Source of the DNA: Micromonospora pallida
Lineage (GTDB): Bacteria > Actinomycetota > Actinomycetes > Mycobacteriales > Micromonosporaceae
Length of the DNA: 64,000 nt
Assembly: GCF_900090325.1 (NCBI RefSeq)
Contig: NZ_FMHW01000002.1
Coordinates: 1,860,001 to 1,924,000 of the forward strand
Direction: 5' to 3'
Below the pieces are notes generated by a model that worked only from the letters and a program-made list of their open reading frames with translations, had not been told where the DNA came from and did not search any database. This document shows, in pieces, positions 25,556-34,376 of the stretch. Position 1 is the first letter of the stretch, and the number at the start of each line of letters is the position of its first letter. A program made the translations under genes and the position numbers.

Positions 25556-26137
25556 TCAGATGGCCAGGTACGGCACCGGCCAGTGGCGCAGCCGGTAGGG
25601 CAGGACCAACAGCCGTTGCCCGGCCCGGAGCAGCAGCCCCGCCTCGGCAACGGTGTCGACCAGGTCCTGGGCGTCCGGGGCCAGCTCGGCCAGGGTGCGC
25701 GCCTCGGCCATGGCGAGGAAGTGGTCGGCGCCCTCGTCGATGGTGAGCCGGGCGTCCTCGCTCTCCGGCCGGACGTCCTTGATCGAGACGAAGCCGGGAC
25801 CGCGCCGGTAGAAGAAACTGCCGTACCGGTATCCGGCGGTCCACGCCGTGGCGTGGGCGGCGCTGTCCGCGTCCACCCCGCCGGAGGGGGCCACCAGGTG
25901 CACGTGGGTGTGCAGCGGGAAGCACGGCAGGCCGGCGAGCCGCCAGCGCAGCCGTACCGCGTGGCTGGTGACGTCGCGCAGGTAGCGCAGCAGCTCCAGG
26001 TCCTCGGCCGGGGAGCGGCCGAAGTGGAGCACGGTGTCCGCGTCCACCGTGCGGTAGGTGAGCTCCGGCGTGATCGGCGGGAGGTCCAGGGCCGTGACCG
26101 CGTCGGTGTCGGGCGGGTTCGTCGTCGGCATGGTCAT
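25556..26137 (-). CDS. Small partner protein of the radical SAM RiPP maturase (DUF5825-like)
   Basis: A 193-residue protein with no recognisable catalytic motif. I recall similar proteins being listed as DUF5825 next to RiPP radical SAM methyltransferases, but I cannot verify this. Visible features are LPPITPELTYRTVDADTVLH, a HTHVHLVAPSGG segment and a predicted beta-rich middle ending FYRRGPGFVSIKDVR. Its ATG overlaps the radical SAM stop (ATGA), implying tight co-translation. A substrate-recognition or chaperone role, for example an RRE-like leader binder, is an inference. Structure prediction would show whether a winged-helix RRE fold is present. Confidence 0.75.
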   Translation of the reverse strand: MTMPTTNPPDTDAVTALDLPPITPELTYRTVDADTVLHFGRSPAEDLELLRYLRDVTSHAVRLRWRLAGLPCFPLHTHVHLVAPSGGVDADSAAHATAWTAGYRYGSFFYRRGPGFVSIKDVRPESEDARLTIDEGADHFLAMAEARTLAELAPDAQDLVDTVAEAGLLLRAGQRLLVLPYRLRHWPVPYLAI

Positions 26138-27978
26138 CCCACCTTGATCGGAATGGCGTTGGTGGCGAGGCCGATCCACTGTCCGTTCTCGACGAAGACC
26201 AGGCCCTGCGCGGCGAATCCGGACAGGATCTCGCGCACCTCCGCCTGGTCGACGGCGAAGCCGGCGGTGGTGACCTCCCGGTGCAGCGCGGGCAGGGTCC
26301 GGCCGGGCTCGGCCGCCCGGTACACCGCCCGGTGCAGCGGGTCGGTGACCCGGTGGTCGGTGACCGGCCACCCCACCCGGCGGTCCTCGAAGACAGTCGC
26401 GTCCGGTTCCTCGATCCGGACCAGCGTGCTGTCCGGATATCCGGCGTTCCACGCGTCCAGCAGGTCCCGCAGGCGCTTCGCCTCGCCCTCGGAGATGCCG
26501 GCCGGGTCGGTGTCGAAGAGGTAGACCATGTCGTGCACGTCCGCCTCGGGCAGGGCGTACACGTGCCGGTACGCCTGCGCGGTGCGTCGGTTCGGGAAGC
26601 CCAGCGCGGGATTCTCGAAGTAGGGGCTGAACCGCTCCAGCAGGATCCGGGACGCCCCGGCCGGCGGTTGCAGGTGCATCAGCGCCGGGATCTGGCGCAG
26701 CACCGGCTCGTAGTCCTCGACGCGCTCCTCCGGGAAGCCGTAGAGCCAGTTCCAGGTGACGGTAAGGCCGGCGGACTCGCAGTCGCGCAGGGTGCGGACG
26801 TTGCGTGTCCCGGCCACGCCCTTGTCCATGATCTTGAGGACCGGAGACACCAGGCTCTCGATACCGGGCTGGACGTGACTGACCCGGGCGGCCCGGAAGG
26901 TCTCGATCTCGGCCGGCTTCAGGTTGGACTTCACCTCGTAGTGCAGCCGCAGGTCCCAGTCGAGTTCGGTCAGCCGGGGCAGCACGGTGGTGAAGAAGCT
27001 GTTCGCGATGATGTTGTCGACCATGATCAGGTCGAGGGTGTGGTGCCGGCGGGTCAGCTCGCCGATCTCCTGGATCACCGCATCCGGGTCCTTGGCCCGG
27101 AAGGCCATCAGCGTGCCGTTGAGTCCGCAGAAGGTGCAGTGGTGCTTCTCACCCCACCAGCAGCCCCGGGCGGTCTCCAGCACGAGCTTCGGCTCGATGT
27201 GGGCGTTGACCGGGGAGACCTCCATCCGGGTGAACCAGTCGTCGAAGTCGGGGACGGGCACCTGCGCCATCGGCAGCGGCGACGCTTGCGGGTTCTGGTG
27301 CGCCACCCCGGCGTCGTCGCGCCAGCACAGTCCGGGCACGGTGCGCAGGGTGTCCGGCGTGGCGCCGTCGGCGAGGACGCGCAGCAGCGCCGGAAACGTC
27401 TTCTCTCCCTCGCCCCGCAGCACGAGGTCGACGAAGGGGTAGTTGCGGTGCAGCGCCACGCCCATCGGCCCGTCGCAGTTGCCGCCGCCGAAGATGATCG
27501 TCACGTCCGGTCGGCGGGCCTTGATCCGCTGCGCCACGGCCAGGCTCGGCACGTTCTGCATGAAGGTGGTGCTGAAACCGACCACCCGGGGGTGTCGCGC
27601 CAGCACCTCGTCGGTCACCAGCTCGACGAAGTCGTCGGCGTGCTCCCGCATCCGGCTCACCGGTCCGACGTCCAGGCCCCGTTCCGCCGCGTACGCCCGC
27701 AGCGTCTCCACCCCGAAGTCGGGATCGTCGTGCAGGGCGCCGGTGAAGACCCAGTCGCCCAGCCCGTCGAAGAGGCCCTCCTCGGCGACCGCCGTGTACT
27801 CCCGGGGGCCCAGCTCCTCGCCGGTGCGGGTCATCAGGAACTCCGCCCAGCGGAGGTTCGCGTGGTACGTCTCCGGGGTGGGCAGGCCGGCCCGGGTCAC
27901 CGCGGCGCGGAGCAGGCCGAGCGGCAGCGAGGGTGACTCCAGGGACTGCCACGGCATCGCGACGAGGCAAACGGACAC
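26134..27978 (-). CDS. B12-binding-type radical SAM enzyme, RiPP maturation family
   Basis: A 614-residue enzyme. The N-terminal about 230 residues look like a cobalamin-binding domain (VVGFSTTFMQNVPSLA, IIFGGGNCDGPMG, RGEGEKTFPALL). The radical SAM cluster motif is GCWWGEKHHCTFCGLNG with Cys273, Cys281 and Cys284. This CWWG...HCTFCG signature is that of the family annotated as ribosomal peptide maturation radical SAM protein 1, thought to C-methylate or otherwise modify precursor peptides. The GTG has AAAGGAG eight bases upstream. It follows two short precursor genes by 69 bases and a hairpin, and overlaps the partner gene. Its presence defines this locus as a RiPP cluster. Confidence 0.92.
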   Translation of the reverse strand: MSVCLVAMPWQSLESPSLPLGLLRAAVTRAGLPTPETYHANLRWAEFLMTRTGEELGPREYTAVAEEGLFDGLGDWVFTGALHDDPDFGVETLRAYAAERGLDVGPVSRMREHADDFVELVTDEVLARHPRVVGFSTTFMQNVPSLAVAQRIKARRPDVTIIFGGGNCDGPMGVALHRNYPFVDLVLRGEGEKTFPALLRVLADGATPDTLRTVPGLCWRDDAGVAHQNPQASPLPMAQVPVPDFDDWFTRMEVSPVNAHIEPKLVLETARGCWWGEKHHCTFCGLNGTLMAFRAKDPDAVIQEIGELTRRHHTLDLIMVDNIIANSFFTTVLPRLTELDWDLRLHYEVKSNLKPAEIETFRAARVSHVQPGIESLVSPVLKIMDKGVAGTRNVRTLRDCESAGLTVTWNWLYGFPEERVEDYEPVLRQIPALMHLQPPAGASRILLERFSPYFENPALGFPNRRTAQAYRHVYALPEADVHDMVYLFDTDPAGISEGEAKRLRDLLDAWNAGYPDSTLVRIEEPDATVFEDRRVGWPVTDHRVTDPLHRAVYRAAEPGRTLPALHREVTTAGFAVDQAEVREILSGFAAQGLVFVENGQWIGLATNAIPIKVG

Positions 27979-28011
27979 GTCATCGTCTCCTTTCTCGGGC
28001 CGGTCCGGGTG

Positions 28012-28041
28012 GGCCCGGGTGGGCCGGCTTCCACCCGGGCC
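28012..28041 (-). terminator. Hairpin directly after RiPP precursor 1
   Basis: A perfect 11-bp stem (28012-28022 with 28031-28041) and an 8-nt loop lie 6 bases downstream of the precursor stop and about 35 bases before the radical SAM start. It probably attenuates transcription into the enzyme genes or protects the precursor mRNA. Confidence 0.65.
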
Positions 28042-28047
28042 ACTCGG

Positions 28048-28137
28048 TCACTTCTGGGTCTGGGGCCGGTTCAGCGGCACCAGGTACTTGCAGACGCCGT
28101 GGGTCGGCGCCTTCACCTTGACGACAGTGATCTTCAT
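28048..28137 (-). CDS. RiPP precursor peptide 1 (29 residues)
   Basis: A 29-residue peptide beginning MKITVVKVKAPTHGV, then Cys16, Lys, Tyr18, Leu and a Pro/Asn/Gln-rich tail ending in Lys. An ideal ribosome site (AGGAGGTGATT) lies five bases before the ATG, stronger than at most neighbours. The next upstream gene encodes a paralogue with the same first ten residues and the same Thr-His-Gly-Val. Conservation of the N-terminus with divergence afterwards is the leader/core pattern of RiPP precursors. The sites of modification are unknown; Cys16, Tyr18 and the conserved THGV are candidates. Missed by length-limited gene finding. Confidence 0.85.
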   Translation of the reverse strand: MKITVVKVKAPTHGVCKYLVPLNRPQTQK

Positions 28138-28172
28138 CGGAATCACCTCCTCTCCCTGGGACGACAGCAACA

Positions 28173-28277
28173 TCAGCGGGCGGTGGGGGCCGGACGGGCC
28201 CCGTCCCGCCGCGCGAGAACGCAGTGCTGGGAGACGCCGTGGGTCGACGCCTTCACCTTGACGACGGTGATCTTCAT
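28173..28277 (-). CDS. RiPP precursor peptide 2 (34 residues)
   Basis: A 34-residue paralogue of precursor 1, starting MKITVVKVKASTHGV, then Ser16, Gln, His18, Cys19 and an Arg/Ala/Pro-rich tail ending in Arg. GGGAGGTGATC lies just upstream of the ATG. It lies 5 bases after the di-iron protein gene and 35 bases before precursor 1. Thirteen of the first fifteen residues being alternating charged/hydrophobic suggests a beta-strand leader that could pair with a recognition domain. Relative to precursor 1 the Cys has moved by three positions, so the two products should differ. Confidence 0.85.
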   Translation of the reverse strand: MKITVVKVKASTHGVSQHCVLARRDGARPAPTAR

Positions 28278-28282
28278 TCGGA

Positions 28283-29041
28283 TCACCTCCCTTCCTGGAA
28301 ATCGATGTGGATGCCGGCGGCGGCGAGCCGGGCCCGGTGCCGCCGGTGGAACCAGGCCTGAACGCTCGCGGGCTCCCGGCCGGTGTGGGTGGCCAGGGCG
28401 ACCGCGACCTCGTTCAGGCCGGTCAGTCCGATGCCGATGTCGTGCCACTCCTGGGCGTGTTCCGCCCACTCCTCGCGTCCCCGGGGGGTGCGGGTCTCCC
28501 GGGCCAGGAAGTTCAGGCCGATCGCGATGTGTCGGATCTCGTCGCGGCGGACGTGGTGGTACAGCCGTCCCAGCGGGTCGCCGGCGAAGACCTCGCCGAG
28601 CAGGATGAACTCGTCGGCCGCCAGCCCTTCCAGCATGGTGTGCACCAGCGCCCGACCCATGTACGGCAGGCTGGTCAGCCCGTCGTCGAGGGGCTGCATC
28701 GTCTCCTGGGCGTCGGCCGGCTCACCGCCGACCAGCTTGGCGTACCGGTAGAAGGCGTCGGCGTGCCGGGCCTCGTCGGCGGTGGCGAGGGCCAGACTGA
28801 ACCGCAGCGGCGCGTCCTCGGTCTCGACGGCGAGCGTCGCGGCGGCCACCAGCCCGGCCTGTTCGGCGTAGTAGCCGGCGGAGGCCACCCGCCAGGCGCG
28901 CTCGGCGCGTTCCGGGTCGTTGCTGAACTGTCCCTCCTGGAGCACGTCCTCGATCCGCCAGGGGGTCCGGTCCCGGGTGACCTGGAAGATCCGGTACGCC
29001 ACCTCGTCGGCGTCGAGGTCGTCCGGTCGTAGCAGGGTCAT
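28283..29041 (-). CDS. Ferritin-like di-iron protein, probable tailoring oxygenase
   Basis: A 252-residue helical protein with the ligand set of a non-haem di-iron centre: Glu60 (YYAEQ), Glu90-x-x-His93 (ADEARHAD), Glu144 (AADEF) and Glu168-x-x-His171 (RDEIRHIA). Spacing is like ribonucleotide-reductase R2-like or AurF-like oxygenases, not storage ferritin. It is the first gene of the leftward RiPP operon and ends 5 bases before precursor 2, so O2-dependent modification of the peptide is the leading hypothesis. The ATG at 29041 is chosen because GGAGG precedes it by five bases. No pathway is known to me for this combination. Confidence 0.85.
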   Translation of the reverse strand: MTLLRPDDLDADEVAYRIFQVTRDRTPWRIEDVLQEGQFSNDPERAERAWRVASAGYYAEQAGLVAAATLAVETEDAPLRFSLALATADEARHADAFYRYAKLVGGEPADAQETMQPLDDGLTSLPYMGRALVHTMLEGLAADEFILLGEVFAGDPLGRLYHHVRRDEIRHIAIGLNFLARETRTPRGREEWAEHAQEWHDIGIGLTGLNEVAVALATHTGREPASVQAWFHRRHRARLAAAGIHIDFQEGR

Positions 29042-29404
29042 GAGCGCCTCCGTGCGGTGCCGGCCGGATCGTGCGGACCGGCGGCCGGTTGCGACGTCCT
29101 GCCGGAGAGCTTCATCGCAAGTCGGGGGCGGGGGCAGGGTAGCCGGCCACCCATATTCCGGCCCCTCCCGCCGAGCGGGTGTCCGGCCGGGTACCGCGGT
29201 CGGGTGACCGGACGGCAGGGCACCGGAACCCCTGCTGGTCGGCGTCCCGGTGGTGCTCCGTCCGGTGCGTCCGGCAGGGTGAACAAACTGGGTGGCGACC
29301 ACGCAAGGTCAGTGTGTGGACACGGTGGGTGGGTGGTCGACTGGGTGGGCGCAAGCCGCGCATGCCCGTGGACCCACGCCAAAATGATTGATATTTTTCT
29401 ATCC
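29042..29404. other. Divergent control region between RiPP operon and LAL regulator
   Basis: 363 bases with no credible gene. It must carry the promoter of the leftward RiPP operon; a TACCCT on the minus strand near 29139 is the best -10 guess, without a clear -35. The right end is strikingly A/T-rich and contains the regulator promoter at 29369-29397. No strong palindrome operator was seen. Confidence 0.5.
29369..29397 (+). promoter_or_regulatory. Promoter of the LAL regulator, leaderless
   Basis: TGGACC (29369-29374), a 17-bp spacer and TATTTT (29392-29397) are followed 7 bases later by the ATG at 29405, with no ribosome site. The A/T-rich stretch is unusual for this genome. Confidence 0.55.
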
Positions 29405-32332
29405 ATGCCGGTGGGGGTGACGCGACTGGTGGGCCGCACCGACGAGCTGCGCACCCTGGCCAGGACCCTGACCGCCACCCGCGACGGCGGTGGCCGCGCG
29501 GTGTTCCTGGTCGGCGAACCGGGAATCGGCAAGTCCCGGTTGGTCGCCGCGGTCCGGGACCTCGCCGTGGCCGGCGCGACGAGAGTGCTGCACGGCCGGT
29601 CCGCCGTGGTCGGTCAGGCCATCCCGTTGCGACCGCTGCGCGCGGCACTGCTCTCGGTGGCCGGTGACCTGCCGCCGGCCGACCTCACCGCGCTGGGACC
29701 GTACCGGCCCGCGTTGGCCCGGCTGGTGCCGGACTGGGGCGCTCCGCCCGTCGCCGACCAGCCCCGGGAGCCACCCGACCACGACCTGCTGGTGCTCGCC
29801 GAGGGGGTGCTCCGGCTCACCGGGCTGGCCGGTGGCGGCCGGGACTGCCTCCTCGTCCTGGAGGACCTGCACGGCGCCGACGACGCGACCCTGGCCGTGC
29901 TGGACTACCTCGTCGACAACGTCGACCGGCAGCCGACCACCCTGCTCGGCACCCTCCGCGCCGAGCCCGGGCCGGCACTGGACCTGGTCCGCGCGGCGGC
30001 CCGGCGGGGCGTCTGCCGCCTCGTCGAACTCGGCCGGCTCGGTCCGGACGACCTACGCCAGCTGGCCGGCGCCCACCTGGACACCCACCCCGACGAACTG
30101 CCGCAGCCCGCGATCGACCTGCTCTGGGCGGGCAGCGGCGGCAATCCGGGCATCGCCGAGGACGCCCTCGGTGAACTGGTCGACGTCGGCCTGCTGCGGC
30201 CCACCCCCGCCGGGTGGCGGATGGCGCGCGAACGCGCCGACGCGCCGGCGGCCCTGCCGATCCTGACCCGCCCGGTCGACCACCTCGACCCGCGTCGACG
30301 GGAACTGCTGCTGCTGGGGGCGACCCTGGGCCCGGCCTTCCCGCTCGTCGTGCTGCGCCAGGCCATCGGCCGGCCGGACCGGGAACTCCACGATGACCTG
30401 GCCGACGCGACGGTCGCCCGGTTCGTCCGACCGGACGGCCCGACAGCGGACCGGTACCGCTTCGCCCACCCGGTGCTCGGTGCGGCGCTGCTCGCCCGGC
30501 TCGATCCGGCCGAGCGACGTGGCCTCGCCCGACGGGTCGCTGAGGCGGTGGCGACCGCCCACCCGGACCTACCTGGTCCGCACTGCCGGACCGCCGCCGA
30601 CCTGTGGCTCCGGGCCGGCGAACCGGCCACCGCAGGCCGGCTCCTCGCCGAGGCGGGTCGCCGTGCCGTCGACCGGGGCGCCGCCGAGGAAGCGGTCGAC
30701 CTGCTCGAACGGGCCGTCGAGCTGCTCGCCGACGCCGACGCGGCCCGCCGGGGCGCCGTGCTGGAGACCCTGGTCCACGCGCTGACCGAGGCCGGGGCTG
30801 TCGACCGCGCACTCGGTCACGCCGCCGCGCTGGACGAGCTCGCCGACCGGCTCGAACCGGGGCGCCGGGCACGCCTGCACACCGCGCTCGCCTGGGCGGC
30901 GACCACCGCCGGTCTGACCGGTGACGCCCGGCGTCACGTCGAACTGGCCCGTACGCTGCTCGGGCCCGAGGCCGCCGAGCGGGACGCCGCCCCGGTCGAC
31001 GTCGTGGCCGCCCACCTCGCGAACCGGTCCGACCGGTCGGAGGAGACCGTCGGCGTCGAGGCCGCCGCCCGCCGGGCCGAGCGGGTGGGGCGCACCGCCG
31101 GACTGCCGGCCGTCGCCTGGCGGGCCGGCCTGCTGCTCGGCGAACTGGCCCGCCCCCGGGACCCGGCCGAGGCCACCGCCCACCTGAACCAGGCCTGGTC
31201 GGTCGCGGTGCGGCAGCACGTCCCGCTCTGGGAGATGCATTCCCTGGTGCGGCTCGGTGACGACGACGCGTTGCGCACCGGCGACCTCGACCGGCTGGAA
31301 CGGGCCCACCGGAGCGCGGCCCGCGCCGGTGCCGTGCACGCCCGCCACGAGGCGGAGACGCGACTTGCCCTGCATGCCCTCCTCCAGGGGCGGTTCGCCG
31401 CCGCCGACCTGCTCACCGAGCGGATGCTCGCCGCCGGCACCCGCCGCCGGCTGCCGCGCGCCGCCCGGTACGCCCTGCTGCTCCGCGCCACCGCCGCCGC
31501 GCACCAGGGCCGCCACCGCGCGATGACCGACGCGTTGCTCGGGTTCCGCCGGCACGGCGGCGACGCCGCCCGGTACGCCCCCTGGATCCACGGGCTGGCC
31601 CGGGTCTTCGCCGCCCTGCTGCGCGAGGACCGGCCCCGGGCGCTGCACGAGTCGCAGCGCGCCGCCCGGACCGACCGGGACCATCCGACGGTCTGCCCGC
31701 TCGCCGGCCGGCACGGCCTGGACCTGCTGCTGACGGCGGTGAGCGGAGCTGACACGGCCCCGTCCGCTGGACCGGACCCGACCGGCCGGCTGCGGTGGAA
31801 CCAGCAGTTCCGGCTCTTCGCCCGGGCGGTGTGGCACGGCCGGGCCGGGCGCGGGGACGAGGCGACGGAGGCGGTGCGCGAGGCGGTGCGGGCCGCCGCG
31901 CCGTACCCGGTGGCCCGGCACGTCGGCCTCCGCCTGGTCGGCGAGGCCGCCCTGACCGACGGCTGGGGTGAGCCGGTCGAGTGGCTGCGCACCGCCGAGG
32001 AGCACTTCCACCGCACCGGCGTGCCGGCCGTCGCCGCCGCCTGTCGGAGCCTGCTGCGCCGCGCCGGCGACCGCCCTCTCCAGCGTCGGGCCGGGGCCGA
32101 GGACATCCCCGTCGGGCTGCGCGCCACCGGAGTCACCCCCCGGGAGTACGAGGTGCTTCTCCTGCTGGCCGGTCGGCTCAGCAACCGGGAGATCGCCGAC
32201 CGGTTGCACCTGTCCGCCCGCACGGTGGAGAAGCACGTGGCGAGCCTGATCGCCAAGACCGGTCAGCCGGACCGGATCGCGGTGGGTCGGCTCGCCCCGA
32301 CCGGAGCCCCACCGGGCGCCGCACAGGTGTAG
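29405..32332 (+). CDS. Large ATP-binding LuxR-family (LAL) transcriptional regulator
   Basis: A 975-residue regulator. The N-terminal AAA-like domain carries Walker A GEPGIGKS at 37-44 and Walker B LLVLEDLHGADD. A long alpha-helical TPR-like middle follows, then a C-terminal LuxR HTH (VTPREYEVLLLLAGRLSNRE, then LSARTVEKHVASLIAK). LAL proteins usually activate sugar or antibiotic gene clusters. It is divergent from the RiPP operon and is the only regulator near it, so pathway-specific control is a fair inference. The start is at ATG 29405 (MPVGVTRLVGR). ATG 29384 is also in frame, but it would fall inside the promoter. Confidence 0.88.
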   Translation: MPVGVTRLVGRTDELRTLARTLTATRDGGGRAVFLVGEPGIGKSRLVAAVRDLAVAGATRVLHGRSAVVGQAIPLRPLRAALLSVAGDLPPADLTALGPYRPALARLVPDWGAPPVADQPREPPDHDLLVLAEGVLRLTGLAGGGRDCLLVLEDLHGADDATLAVLDYLVDNVDRQPTTLLGTLRAEPGPALDLVRAAARRGVCRLVELGRLGPDDLRQLAGAHLDTHPDELPQPAIDLLWAGSGGNPGIAEDALGELVDVGLLRPTPAGWRMARERADAPAALPILTRPVDHLDPRRRELLLLGATLGPAFPLVVLRQAIGRPDRELHDDLADATVARFVRPDGPTADRYRFAHPVLGAALLARLDPAERRGLARRVAEAVATAHPDLPGPHCRTAADLWLRAGEPATAGRLLAEAGRRAVDRGAAEEAVDLLERAVELLADADAARRGAVLETLVHALTEAGAVDRALGHAAALDELADRLEPGRRARLHTALAWAATTAGLTGDARRHVELARTLLGPEAAERDAAPVDVVAAHLANRSDRSEETVGVEAAARRAERVGRTAGLPAVAWRAGLLLGELARPRDPAEATAHLNQAWSVAVRQHVPLWEMHSLVRLGDDDALRTGDLDRLERAHRSAARAGAVHARHEAETRLALHALLQGRFAAADLLTERMLAAGTRRRLPRAARYALLLRATAAAHQGRHRAMTDALLGFRRHGGDAARYAPWIHGLARVFAALLREDRPRALHESQRAARTDRDHPTVCPLAGRHGLDLLLTAVSGADTAPSAGPDPTGRLRWNQQFRLFARAVWHGRAGRGDEATEAVREAVRAAAPYPVARHVGLRLVGEAALTDGWGEPVEWLRTAEEHFHRTGVPAVAAACRSLLRRAGDRPLQRRAGAEDIPVGLRATGVTPREYEVLLLLAGRLSNREIADRLHLSARTVEKHVASLIAKTGQPDRIAVGRLAPTGAPPGAAQV

Positions 32333-32359
32333 CCCGCGTCCGGAGGGGTAGCCCGGGGC

Positions 32360-33778
32360 GTGGAACTGGTGGAGGAGTCGCCGTACCGGTTCCGGATCGA
32401 CCAGCACGGTGCGATGCGGGTGCCCGGGGTGGTCTTCGCCGCGCGGGCGCTCCTGCCCGACCTGGGCGAGGACCGGTCGCTGGAGCAGGTGGCGAACGTC
32501 GCCACCCTGCCCGGCATCGTCGGCGCCGCCTACGCCATGCCCGACGTGCACTGGGGCTACGGCTTCCCGATCGGGGGCGTCGCCGCCACCGACGTGGCCG
32601 CCGGCGGAGTGGTCTCCCCGGGCGGGGTGGGCTTCGACATCTCCTGCGGGGTACGGCTGCTCGCCGCCGACCTCTCCCGCGACGACTTTCCCCGGCTGCG
32701 GGACGCCCTGCTGGACGGCCTGGACACGGCGATCCCCCGGGGCATGGGCCGGGGCGCGGTGTGGCACCTCGCCGACCGCGCCGAACTGGACGCCGTGCTG
32801 CGCGGCGGTTCCCGGTACGCCGTCGAGCGGGGCCACGGCGTCGGGGCCGACCTGGACCGCTGCGAGGACGGCGGCGCGGTCGACGACGCCGACCCGGCCC
32901 AGGTCAGCGACCGGGCGGTGCAGCGGGGACAGGGGCAGGTGGGCAGCCTCGGCTCCGGCAACCACTTCCTCGAGGTGCAGGCCGTCGACGAGGTGTACGA
33001 CGAGCCGGTGGCCACGGCCTTCGGGCTGCGGGCCGGACAGGTCTGCGTGATGGTGCACAGCGGCTCACGGGGGCTGGGTCACCAGGTCTGCACCGACCAC
33101 GTCCGGGCGATGGAACGGGTCATGCCCCGCTACGGCATCGAGGTGCCGGACCGGCAGTTGGCCTGCGCCCCGGTCGACTCCCCGGCGGGTCGGGCGTACC
33201 TGGGCGCGATGGCCGCCGCCGCCAACTACGCCCGGGCGAACCGGCAACTGCTCGCCGAGGCCGCCCGCCGCGTCTTCGCCCGGGTCGCCGGCGCCCGCCT
33301 CGACCTGGTCTACGACGTGTCGCACAACCTCGCCAAGATCGAGACTCATCCGGTCGACGGGGCGACCCGCCGGGTCTGCGTGCACCGGAAGGGGGCCACC
33401 CGGGCGTTTCCCCCGGGGCACCCCGACCTCCCCGCCGACCTGCGCCCGGTGGGGCAGCCGGTGCTGATCCCCGGCTCGATGGGGACCTCCTCGTACGTGC
33501 TGACCGGGGTGGCCGGCGCACCGGCGTTCGCCTCCACCTGCCACGGCGCGGGTCGGGTCCGCAGCCGGAAGGAGGCCACCCGGACCGTCCGGGGACAGGA
33601 CCTGCGCCACGAGTTGGCGGCCCGGGGCGTCGCGGTGCGGGGCGCGTCCTGGCGGGGGCTGGCCGAGGAGATGCCGGAGGCGTACAAGGACGTCACGGCG
33701 GTGGTCGCCGCGGCCGAGGGCGCTGGACTGTGCCGTCGGGTGGCCCGGCTGGTGCCGCTCGGCGTGGTCAAGGGCTGA
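32360..33778 (+). CDS. rtcB: RtcB-type RNA ligase
   Basis: A 472-residue GTP- and Mn-dependent 3'-phosphate/5'-hydroxyl RNA ligase. Conserved features are [15 protein letters not shown], the metal-binding Cys in [23 protein letters not shown], the HSGSRGLGH loop, and the guanylylated His in STCHGAGR (about residue 395). Relatives ligate tRNA halves or repair broken RNAs. A GTG start 27 bases after the LAL stop is used; GGAGGGG lies 13 bases upstream, which is longer than optimal. The convergent gene beyond encodes archease, the known activator of RtcB, so the pair probably works together. Confidence 0.93.
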   Translation: MELVEESPYRFRIDQHGAMRVPGVVFAARALLPDLGEDRSLEQVANVATLPGIVGAAYAMPDVHWGYGFPIGGVAATDVAAGGVVSPGGVGFDISCGVRLLAADLSRDDFPRLRDALLDGLDTAIPRGMGRGAVWHLADRAELDAVLRGGSRYAVERGHGVGADLDRCEDGGAVDDADPAQVSDRAVQRGQGQVGSLGSGNHFLEVQAVDEVYDEPVATAFGLRAGQVCVMVHSGSRGLGHQVCTDHVRAMERVMPRYGIEVPDRQLACAPVDSPAGRAYLGAMAAAANYARANRQLLAEAARRVFARVAGARLDLVYDVSHNLAKIETHPVDGATRRVCVHRKGATRAFPPGHPDLPADLRPVGQPVLIPGSMGTSSYVLTGVAGAPAFASTCHGAGRVRSRKEATRTVRGQDLRHELAARGVAVRGASWRGLAEEMPEAYKDVTAVVAAAEGAGLCRRVARLVPLGVVKG

Positions 33779-33836
33779 GTCGCCCGCCGCCACCCCGGCA
33801 ACCGGCCGGCGGGCGCGGGCCGGGCCACCCGGCAGG

Positions 33837-34265
33837 TCAGACGTCCAGGGTCACCGCGCAGGACCAGCCCGTCGCGTCCCGGCCGAACCGCAGGCCGTGC
33901 AGGGCCACCGCCTTCGGCACCGCGCCGACCGCCTCCACCGCGTCCGTGCCGGTCGTGCGCCACCGCACCCGCAGGCCACCGTCGGAGGTGCCGGTCACCT
34001 CGGTCGCCACCGGCAGCGTCCCCTCGGTCTCCAACCGGAAGACCACCTCGTCGAGGACGGCCACCAGCAGGTCCTCGTCGCGGCCCGCCGGCACGTCGAA
34101 CCCGGCTGTCCCGGTCGGCGTGAGCCCGCCGGTGTCGGCGAAACTCGCCACCACGGCGGTCACCGCCTCGGCCAGGCACTCCGCCCGGCTCGGCGCCCAC
34201 GCCTCCACCCGGACGTCGGCGGTGTGCGGCACCCGCCGGTGTCCCCGCGCCGGTCGTCGGTCCAT
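33837..34265 (-). CDS. Archease, RtcB activator
   Basis: A 142-residue archease. Family signs are HTADVRVEAWAPSRAECLAE near the start, the internal Asp/Glu-rich segment ending in LVAVLDEVVFRLE, and the C-terminal AVALHGLRFGRD with a final Asp (VTLDV) that binds metal. Archeases let RtcB turn over many times by helping GTP transfer. The gene converges on rtcB with 58 bases between stops. CATGAT six bases before the ATG and no ribosome site suggest a leaderless mRNA. Confidence 0.88.
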   Translation of the reverse strand: MDRRPARGHRRVPHTADVRVEAWAPSRAECLAEAVTAVVASFADTGGLTPTGTAGFDVPAGRDEDLLVAVLDEVVFRLETEGTLPVATEVTGTSDGGLRVRWRTTGTDAVEAVGAVPKAVALHGLRFGRDATGWSCAVTLDV

Positions 34266-34364
34266 GCCCCGATCATGCCCGCTCGCCCGCCCCGCGTGGC
34301 CCACTCGCCCGTACCGCCGGAGAGGCCGGCACCCGCCGGTACGCCGGCTCCGGGCGGAGCCGCG

Positions 34365-34370
34365 TACGGT
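34365..34370 (+). promoter_or_regulatory. Leaderless -10 element
   Basis: TACGGT lies six bases before the GTG start at 34377 and there is no Shine-Dalgarno sequence. No clear -35 is visible. Confidence 0.4.
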
Positions 34371-34376
34371 GCGCGG

